Source: Methylophilus sp. (lineage in GTDB: Bacteria > Pseudomonadota > Gammaproteobacteria > Burkholderiales > Methylophilaceae). From it: DNA of 6,065 nucleotides. Location of the stretch: contig JAIXZQ010000330.1 in the NCBI GenBank assembly GCA_027489475.1, positions 1 to 6,065 on the forward strand, given 5' to 3'. How positions within the stretch are numbered: the first letter of the stretch is position 1; each line of letters opens with the position of its first letter. The position numbers and the translations under genes are program-made. Shown here in pieces: positions 1 through 4,173 of this stretch. Below the pieces are notes generated by a model, which did no database searches, was not told where the DNA came from, and saw only the letters and a program-made list of their open reading frames with translations.

Positions 1-488
1 GCGAGTTCGGCCACAGGTTGTAGTGCGCCGGTTTCATTGTTAGCCAACATCACAGACACCAAGCCAGTCGGTGTTTGTAAAGCCTGTTCGGCGTTTGCCA
101 GTGCGAGCACGCCTTGCGCATCCACCGCTAAAGTGTTCACCTGCCAGCCTTGTGCCGCCATGGCTTGCGCCGTGCGGCTAATACAGGGATGCTCAATCGC
201 ACTGATTAACAGTTGCGTAGGGGTGAGCGACTGGCAGATGCCTTTAATCGCAAAATTGTTTGCTTCTGTGCCGCCTGAGGTAAATACCACCTGACTGGAC
301 TGCACGCCGACACTGGCTGCAATCGTACTGCGTGCAAACTCGACGGCCTCGCGAGCTTGGCGACCATACACATGCCGACTGGTAGGATTGCCTATAGTCT
401 GGCTCATCCATGGCAGCATGGCCTCCAGCACCTCGGGCTTGAGCGGGGTGGTGCTGTTATGGTCAAAAAACACAGTCTCGCTGGTCAT
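1..488 (-). CDS. Cysteine desulfurase, NifS/IscS family (partial, 5' 162 codons)
   Basis: This is a class V aminotransferase-fold, PLP-dependent enzyme that removes sulfur from L-cysteine and passes it as persulfide to a scaffold or acceptor protein. The N-terminal 162 residues are visible; the rest lies beyond the left edge. Seen: FDHNSTTPL (8-16), NPTSRHVYG (34-42), the PLP-phosphate loop TSGGTEANN (70-78), IEHPCI (98-103), whose His100 matches the pyridine-stacking His of IscS, and LANNETG (149-155) with the PLP-contacting Asn151. The PLP lysine and catalytic cysteine fall outside the window. It starts 14 bp after the iscR stop, with no clear Shine-Dalgarno, so co-transcription and translational coupling are likely. 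Wording such as SGGTEANN, EHPCI and NNETG is closer to NifS-type desulfurases than to housekeeping IscS (SGATESDN, EHKAV, NNEIG), so I give no gene symbol. Family is certain; subgroup is inferred. Confidence 0.93.
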   Translation of the reverse strand, partial: MTSETVFFDHNSTTPLKPEVLEAMLPWMSQTIGNPTSRHVYGRQAREAVEFARSTIAASVGVQSSQVVFTSGGTEANNFAIKGICQSLTPTQLLISAIEHPCISRTAQAMAAQGWQVNTLAVDAQGVLALANAEQALQTPTGLVSVMLANNETGALQPVAEL

Positions 489-502
489 GGCGTTATTGGT
501 GC

Positions 503-973
503 TTAAGCCGCAATGGTATGACCGGCAGCCGGTTTTTTAGGACTAAATATAATCGTGCCCGCAGATTTGTTGCGTTGCATATTGACCATGTCAGCCAAGC
601 TCACACCTGACAAATATTCCAAAATTTTGTTGTTCAGCGAGGCCCATAATTCATGGGTCATACAGCGGCCATCATCGTGACAATTTTCGCTGCCGCCGCA
701 TTGGGTGGCGTCGATTTGCTCATCGACCGCAGTAATAATGTCAGACACCGAAATCTCGCTGTGGGCCTTGGCTATGCGATACCCACCACCGGGGCCACGC
801 ACGCTAGAAACCAAGCCTTGCTTACGCAAACGGCTAAATAATTGTTCGAGATAAGAGAGAGAAATGCTTTGACGTTCGCTGATGCCAGCCAGCGTAACGG
901 GCTTGTCCGCCTCGTAAAGCGCGATATCCAGCATAGCTGTTACCGCAAACCGGCCTTTAGTTGTTAATCGCAT
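503..973 (-). CDS. iscR: Fe-S cluster-sensing transcriptional regulator IscR
   Basis: An Rrf2-family winged-helix regulator of 156 residues (E. coli IscR has 162). The N-terminus [19 protein letters not shown] is the typical IscR start. The DNA-binding helices run through about residues 28-60, followed by the wing [10 protein letters not shown] (59-68). The [2Fe-2S] ligands are all present, Cys92, Cys98, Cys104 and His107, in the same spacing as E. coli IscR. With a cluster the family represses the isc operon at type 1 sites; the apo form acts at type 2 sites. The tail after about residue 135 is poorly conserved and rich in K/P/A, as is usual. An AAGGTGA Shine-Dalgarno at 981-987, 7 nt before the ATG, fixes the start. 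It is first in a transcription unit with the desulfurase downstream, and a matching operator overlaps its promoter, so autoregulation is expected. Confidence 0.97.
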   Translation of the reverse strand: MRLTTKGRFAVTAMLDIALYEADKPVTLAGISERQSISLSYLEQLFSRLRKQGLVSSVRGPGGGYRIAKAHSEISVSDIITAVDEQIDATQCGGSENCHDDGRCMTHELWASLNNKILEYLSGVSLADMVNMQRNKSAGTIIFSPKKPAAGHTIAA

Positions 974-980
974 CGTGTGT

Positions 981-987
981 TCACCTT
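981..987 (-). promoter_or_regulatory. Ribosome binding site of iscR
   Basis: AAGGTGA on the minus strand, 7 nt before the iscR ATG. It is the clearest Shine-Dalgarno in the window and confirms the iscR start. Confidence 0.8.
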
Positions 988-1001
988 GTCTATCAAGCTA
1001 A

Positions 1002-1030
1002 ATAATAGAATAACCTAGTGTTTTAGTCAA
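1002..1030 (-). promoter_or_regulatory. Sigma70-type promoter of the iscR operon
   Basis: On the minus strand a -35 box TTGACT (1025-1030) and a -10 box TATTAT (1002-1007) are separated by exactly 17 bp, each one mismatch from consensus. Transcription would begin near 995, giving a leader of about 22 nt that holds the AAGGTGA ribosome binding site. The -35 box lies inside the predicted IscR operator, so holo-IscR binding should block RNA polymerase. Confidence 0.85.
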
Positions 1031-1034
1031 TTAT
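1010..1034 (-). promoter_or_regulatory. Type 1-like IscR operator
   Basis: Read on the minus strand, this 25-bp stretch agrees with the E. coli-derived type 1 consensus (ATASYYGACT, a short A/T core, then YAGTCRRSTAT) at 21 of 25 positions by my hand alignment. The left half-site TTGACT is intact. The right half has C for G and A for C within AGTC, followed by GG and TAT. It covers the -35 box of the iscR promoter, as in E. coli. Binding is inferred from the match and from IscR being encoded directly downstream. Confidence 0.75.
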
Positions 1035-1113
1035 TTAAACTGAAAAGTTCAGGTAGAGGAGGTGTTAAACTTTTGTAACAAGGTCGCCGGCAAGGCGAGA
1101 GGCCATACTCAGC

Positions 1114-1860
1114 TTAAGACTGTGGCGGGTTGGGTTTTTTGGCAAAGGCCTCGGCGACATTGCTGTCAGTCTCGCTGTCATTGAGCTTAGCCAGTTGTTG
1201 CTTGAGCGCTGCAAGCTCAAGATCTTGTTTGTGCGCATGGTCGAGCAGGCTGTTAATTGCTTTGCTCATCGGATCATTGTCGTCATTGCCAATCGCGTAG
1301 GCACTAAAGCCCATTTTTTGTGCAACATCCTGACGTTGTTTGACCTTTTCTTCCTCAAGAATACGCGCAGGAATCCCTACCGCCGTTGCGCCTTCAGGCA
1401 CGTCTTTCACCACCACCGCATTCGACCCTATCTTGGCATTTTTACCGATGGTAATCGGCCCCAGCACTTTGGCCCCTGCGCCTATGACCACACCAGACTC
1501 AAGTGTAGGGTGGCGTTTGCCTTTGTTCCAGCTGGTGCCCCCTAAAGTGACGCCATGGTACAAGGTGCAATCATCACTAATGACGGCGGTTTCTCCAATC
1601 ACCACGCCCATGCCGTGATCAATAAACACGCGGTGACCGATGGTCGCACCGGGGTGTATCTCGATGCCTGTCAGCCAGCGTGCCAGATGAGAGAGGGCGC
1701 GGCCTAACCAGAACCAGCGATGCGTCCATAAGCAATGACTGATACGGTGCAATATCAGCGCATGCACGCCCGGATAGGTGGTCAATATCTCAAAACGGGT
1801 GCGCGCCGCTGGATCGCGGTCAAACACAATGGCGATGTCTTCTTTTAGATGCTGGAACAT
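1114..1860 (-). CDS. cysE: Serine O-acetyltransferase CysE
   Basis: Transfers acetyl from acetyl-CoA to L-serine, giving O-acetylserine, the committed step of cysteine synthesis in the cytoplasm. Numbered from the ATG chosen here (248 residues), the N-terminus [20 protein letters not shown] and [12 protein letters not shown] are typical of the compact bacterial enzyme. The left-handed beta-helix of hexapeptide repeats spans about 65-165. The catalytic pair Asp81-His82 lies in [13 protein letters not shown], His117 lies in KRHP, and GVPAR-like GIPARIL closes the helix. The tail (about 170-248) is hydrophilic, with a probable short coiled coil near [14 protein letters not shown]. The frame stays open upstream to a GTG at 1974, adding 38 residues, but those do not resemble the family, so the ATG at 1858-1860 is preferred. 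Neither start has a good Shine-Dalgarno. It lies upstream of iscR on the same strand. Confidence 0.95.
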   Translation of the reverse strand: MFQHLKEDIAIVFDRDPAARTRFEILTTYPGVHALILHRISHCLWTHRWFWLGRALSHLARWLTGIEIHPGATIGHRVFIDHGMGVVIGETAVISDDCTLYHGVTLGGTSWNKGKRHPTLESGVVIGAGAKVLGPITIGKNAKIGSNAVVVKDVPEGATAVGIPARILEEEKVKQRQDVAQKMGFSAYAIGNDDNDPMSKAINSLLDHAHKQDLELAALKQQLAKLNDSETDSNVAEAFAKKPNPPQS

Positions 1861-2004
1861 GCGCGCATTATGCCATAACTCAGGCAGCCCCGTTGGCGCC
1901 AAACGCAGTCGCTTGGCTGGTGCGGCATCCTGACCAAATCCTATGGAGGCATGCGCGCGCAGCCTAATTGTCACTTGAATGCCGCGCTATCCGGGTTTAC
2001 CGCT

Positions 2005-2010
2005 TAAAAT
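2005..2010 (+). promoter_or_regulatory. Possible -10 box for the YkgJ-family gene
   Basis: TAAAAT lies 28 nt before the ATG at 2039. No recognisable -35 box sits 16-18 bp upstream and there is no TGn extension, so this is weak. The same 6-mer precedes suhB and hrpA, which lends slight support. The complement reads TATTTT (2006-2011) and could equally serve leftward transcription toward cysE. Confidence 0.3.
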
Positions 2011-2038
2011 ACAGGCTTTCATTCCTCATTAACGAGTC

Positions 2039-2350
2039 ATGTCTGACCATTGCCAGTCTTGTGGCGCCTGTTGCGCCAGTTTTCGCGTGTCGTTTTATTG
2101 GGCAGAAACCGACGCGCATCCGCAAGGCAGCGTGCCGGTGGGCCTGACCCGTAAAGTCAACGAAACCTATGTGTGTATGCAGGGCACCGATCAGCGCCCC
2201 GTGCGATGCATAGCCTTGCAGGGTGAGCTGGGGCAAGCGGTCAGCTGTTCGATTTATGCGCAGCGTTCGAGCACCTGTCGCGAGTTTATGGCAGGCTCAG
2301 ATGCCTGCAATCAGGCGCGCGCGCGGCTTGGGCTGGCAGCCATAGAATAA
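2039..2350 (+). CDS. YkgJ-family cysteine cluster protein (CxxCxxCC)
   Basis: A small soluble protein of 103 residues with nine cysteines. The defining CxxCxxCC motif is at Cys5-Cys8-Cys11-Cys12, and further cysteines at 46, 57, 70, 80 and 90 include CSIYAQRSSTCREF (70-83), the usual C-terminal part of the family. Such proteins are thought to bind zinc or an iron-sulfur cluster; their function is not established. There is no signal peptide or membrane segment. Length agrees with E. coli YkgJ (about 109 residues). It is the only plus-strand gene between cysE and trmJ: it diverges from cysE and converges on trmJ, with about 58 bp between the two stop codons. The ATG is preceded only by a weak purine stretch (CGAG). 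Closeness to Fe-S genes is suggestive but does not define its role. Confidence 0.9.
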   Translation: MSDHCQSCGACCASFRVSFYWAETDAHPQGSVPVGLTRKVNETYVCMQGTDQRPVRCIALQGELGQAVSCSIYAQRSSTCREFMAGSDACNQARARLGLAAIE

Positions 2351-2352
2351 GC

Positions 2353-2413
2353 ATTAGCCCGTCTGCGCTCTGCTGTCTGCCCTTTAGGAAAGTGCGGTGA
2401 TTTGCAGGCTAAT
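2353..2413. repeat. Inverted repeat across the convergent gene ends
   Basis: ATTAGCC (2353-2359) and GGCTAAT (2407-2413) are perfect 7-bp inverted arms about 47 bp apart, and TGC/GCA can extend the pairing across a bulge. The right arm overlaps the trmJ stop codon and the left arm begins just after the YkgJ stop. It might help terminate transcription in either direction, but the loop is long and no good U-tract follows, so this is tentative. Confidence 0.25.
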
Positions 2414-3161
2414 ATTTGCTGTGTTTTTTAGGTTGTACCGTCAAGGTCAAGATGCCACGCAACAAATTAACCTCTTCTTTTTCGAGTCGAGTGCGGCCAT
2501 AAAGACGACGCAGCCGCTCAAACAGTTTTTTGGGCGCGCGAGGATTGATATAGCCGATATGCTCAAGCACGGCTTGCAGATGGGCATAAAAGCGTTCCAA
2601 ATCATCGTGCGTCGCCAATTCGACCGGCTTTTCTTGATAATGCAGTGCGCCAGTGGTCAGGGCCATGCGTATTTCGTAGCACATGATTTGCACCGCTTGG
2701 GCAAGATTCAGCGAGGTATAGGCGGGGTTGGCCGGAATCGTCGCCAGCACATGGCATTGGTCGGCCTCGGCATTGCTCAAGCCACTCATTTCGGTGCCAA
2801 ACACCAGTGCGACTTCACTGTGACCGGCCATGTGTTTCACCTCTTGGGCGGCCTCGCGCACCGTCATCACTTGTTGCGACAGCGAGCGTTCTTTACCGCT
2901 GACGCCAATCACAAACTGACAATCGGCCAGCGCTTCTGCTAGCGTTTCGGTCACCACGGCGTGCTCTAGTACATCGGCGGCGTTCACGGCCAGCGATGTC
3001 GCCTCGCTATCTGGAAAGTGTTTTGGGCGCACCAAATACAGCCGCGACAAACCCATGGTTTTCATCGCCCGCGCGGTGGAGCCTATGTTGCCGGGGTGGC
3101 TGGTGTGGCATAAAACAACGCGCAGACGGTTAAAAAGTGGTGTTTCAGGATGGTTAGACAT
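2409..3161 (-). CDS. trmJ: tRNA (cytidine/uridine-32-2'-O-)-methyltransferase TrmJ
   Basis: A SPOUT-superfamily SAM-dependent enzyme that 2'-O-methylates position 32 in the anticodon loop of several tRNAs. From the ATG at 3159-3161 it has 250 residues (E. coli TrmJ has 246). Motif 1 HPGNIGSTARAM (22-33) carries Arg31, equivalent to the catalytic Arg23 of E. coli TrmJ. Motif 2 FGTEMSGL (121-128) and motif 3 in YTSLNLAQAVQ (148-158) form the knotted SAM site. The C-terminal helical part keeps DDLERFYAHL and LRRLYGRTRLEKEEVNLLRGIL, the TrmJ-specific extension. The frame remains open to a TTG at 3233, but the extra 24 residues lie over promoter-like AT-rich DNA and do not match the family. No clear Shine-Dalgarno precedes the ATG. 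It is divergent from suhB, the same pairing as in enterobacteria. Confidence 0.95.
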   Translation of the reverse strand: MSNHPETPLFNRLRVVLCHTSHPGNIGSTARAMKTMGLSRLYLVRPKHFPDSEATSLAVNAADVLEHAVVTETLAEALADCQFVIGVSGKERSLSQQVMTVREAAQEVKHMAGHSEVALVFGTEMSGLSNAEADQCHVLATIPANPAYTSLNLAQAVQIMCYEIRMALTTGALHYQEKPVELATHDDLERFYAHLQAVLEHIGYINPRAPKKLFERLRRLYGRTRLEKEEVNLLRGILTLTVQPKKHSKY

Positions 3162-3182
3162 GAGGCAGACGTGTCGTTGTGT

Positions 3183-3211
3183 TTGTGGCACAGCGCTTAA
3201 AAAGCTAAAAT
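3183..3211 (+). promoter_or_regulatory. Predicted promoter of suhB
   Basis: A -35-like TTGTGG (3183-3188) and a -10 TAAAAT (3206-3211) are separated by 17 bp. Transcription would begin near 3218, about 27 nt before the suhB ATG. The -35 is only a half match, so strength is uncertain. The -10 overlaps a -10-like element on the opposite strand. Confidence 0.5.
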
Positions 3212-3215
3212 AGCA
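3207..3215 (-). promoter_or_regulatory. Predicted extended -10 of trmJ
   Basis: On the minus strand TGCTATTTT forms an extended -10 (TGn plus TATTTT). A TTGATT lies upstream (3228-3233) at a short 15-bp spacing. Transcription would start near 3200 and give a leader of about 40 nt to the trmJ ATG. The hexamer occupies nearly the same base pairs as the suhB -10. Confidence 0.4.
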
Positions 3216-3244
3216 TTTTAACAGTTGAATCAAGAACTCACAGC

Positions 3245-4054
3245 ATGCATCCCACCCTCAATGTCGCCATTCGTGCCGCGCGCGAAGCTGGCAAAATCAT
3301 CAACCGGGCGTCACTCGATATCGGCAGCCTCAAAATCGAGCAAAAAGACACCAACGACTTTGTCAGTGAGGTGGACCGCAGTGCCGAACAAGCGATTATC
3401 GCTGTGCTGCAAGAGGCCTATCCCAAACACGGCTTTTATGGTGAAGAGAGCGGTAAATCAAGCCATGAGGCAGACAGCATCTGGATCATAGACCCGTTAG
3501 ATGGCACCACCAACTTTTTGCATGGCTTTCCAGCCTACTGTATTTCGATTGCCTTGCAAGAAAAAGGCGTGCTGACGCAAGCGGTTATTTACGACCCCGT
3601 GCGCAATGATTTATTCACTGCCACCAAAGGCAGTGGGGCGTTTTTGAACAACCGCCGCATCCGCGTTACGCAGCGCGCCAAGCTGCAAGAAGCGTTGCTG
3701 TCTACCGGGTTTCCGTTCAAAGACTTTAGCTACTTTGAAACCTACATCAATATTTTCAGAGACATGGCCAAAAAGACCTCGGGCTTACGTAGACCCGGCT
3801 CGGCTGCGTTGGATCTAGCCTACGTGGCGGCTGGTTTTGCCGATGGCTTTTTTGAAATCAACCTATCACCCTGGGATATCGCGGCAGGGGCCTTGTTGGT
3901 GCAAGAGGCGGGCGGTATTGTGGGCGACTTTGAAGGCAATGAAAGCTGGTTACGCACGGGCAATATCGTTGCCGCCAACCCAAAAGTGTTTAGCCAGATG
4001 CTACAAGTGATTGCGCCGCATTTGACTGAACGCATCAAAACCCCCAGTTTCTAG
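3245..4054 (+). CDS. suhB: Inositol-1-monophosphatase family protein SuhB
   Basis: A Mg2+-dependent, lithium-sensitive-type phosphatase fold that hydrolyses inositol monophosphate. In E. coli SuhB also joins the NusA/NusB/NusE/NusG rRNA antitermination complex. The 269 residues match E. coli SuhB length (267). Metal and substrate residues are visible: Asp44 in SEVD, Glu67-Glu68 in GEES, Asp83/Asp86 with GTTNF in the motif IIDPLDGTTNFLHG (81-94), and Asp211 in SPWDIAAGALLVQEAGG (208-224). LRRPGSAALDLAYVAAGFADGF (181-202) is the other family signature. No key residue is missing. The ATG at 3245 aligns with the family start, although only a weak purine run (AAGAA) precedes it. It is divergent from trmJ and followed by its own terminator, so probably monocistronic. 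The sequence cannot say whether the phosphatase or the transcription role dominates. Confidence 0.96.
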   Translation: MHPTLNVAIRAAREAGKIINRASLDIGSLKIEQKDTNDFVSEVDRSAEQAIIAVLQEAYPKHGFYGEESGKSSHEADSIWIIDPLDGTTNFLHGFPAYCISIALQEKGVLTQAVIYDPVRNDLFTATKGSGAFLNNRRIRVTQRAKLQEALLSTGFPFKDFSYFETYINIFRDMAKKTSGLRRPGSAALDLAYVAAGFADGFFEINLSPWDIAAGALLVQEAGGIVGDFEGNESWLRTGNIVAANPKVFSQMLQVIAPHLTERIKTPSF

Positions 4055-4094
4055 TTGTCCCCTGTGGGCCATGCCCATTAAGTTGTTCACGCTG

Positions 4095-4124
4095 CACCCG
4101 GCCTTGGCCGGGTGTCTAGTTTTA
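4095..4124 (+). terminator. Intrinsic terminator after suhB
   Basis: A perfect 9-bp GC-rich inverted repeat, CACCCGGCC (4095-4103) and GGCCGGGTG (4106-4114), is separated by TT; in RNA this makes an 8-bp stem with a four-base loop. It is followed by TCTAGTTTTA, a short imperfect U-tract. It lies 40 bp after the suhB stop and upstream of the hrpA promoter, so it separates the two units. A smaller hairpin (TGGGC/GCCCA, 4065-4077) precedes it. Confidence 0.85.
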
Positions 4125-4154
4125 TCAGGCCCACACTGTGTCAGACGGCCTGCA

Positions 4155-4163
4155 TGTTAAAAT
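4155..4163 (+). promoter_or_regulatory. Extended -10 promoter of hrpA
   Basis: TGTTAAAAT contains the TGn extension followed by TAAAAT. No good -35 is visible, as is common with extended -10 promoters. Transcription would start near 4170, only a few bases before the hrpA ATG at 4174, implying a very short or absent leader. Confidence 0.45.
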
Positions 4164-4173
4164 ATACGCCGTT

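Noticed and set aside
37..294. Plus-strand open frame of 85 codons with many Ala and Cys.
   Set aside because: It is antisense to the desulfurase, whose conserved motifs fix the minus strand as coding.
1084..1098. Hairpin TCGCC/GGCGA with a five-base loop just after the cysE stop, as a possible terminator.
   Set aside because: The stem is only 5 bp and no U-tract follows on the minus strand. It may attenuate slightly but is not convincing as an intrinsic terminator.
1195..1618. Two overlapping plus-strand open frames, of 116 and 92 codons.
   Set aside because: Both lie antisense to the hexapeptide-repeat region of cysE, whose periodic composition tends to keep other frames open.
2397..2942. 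Plus-strand open frame of 181 codons.
   Set aside because: It is antisense to trmJ, which has all SPOUT motifs. The product resembles nothing known to me.
4141..4150. TCAGACGGCC, whose complement contains nine of the ten bases of the neisserial DNA uptake sequence (GCCGTCTGAA).
   Set aside because: It is a single imperfect copy in 6 kb, with no paired or repeated occurrence. A naturally competent neisserial genome would have more and exact copies, so chance is the simpler explanation.
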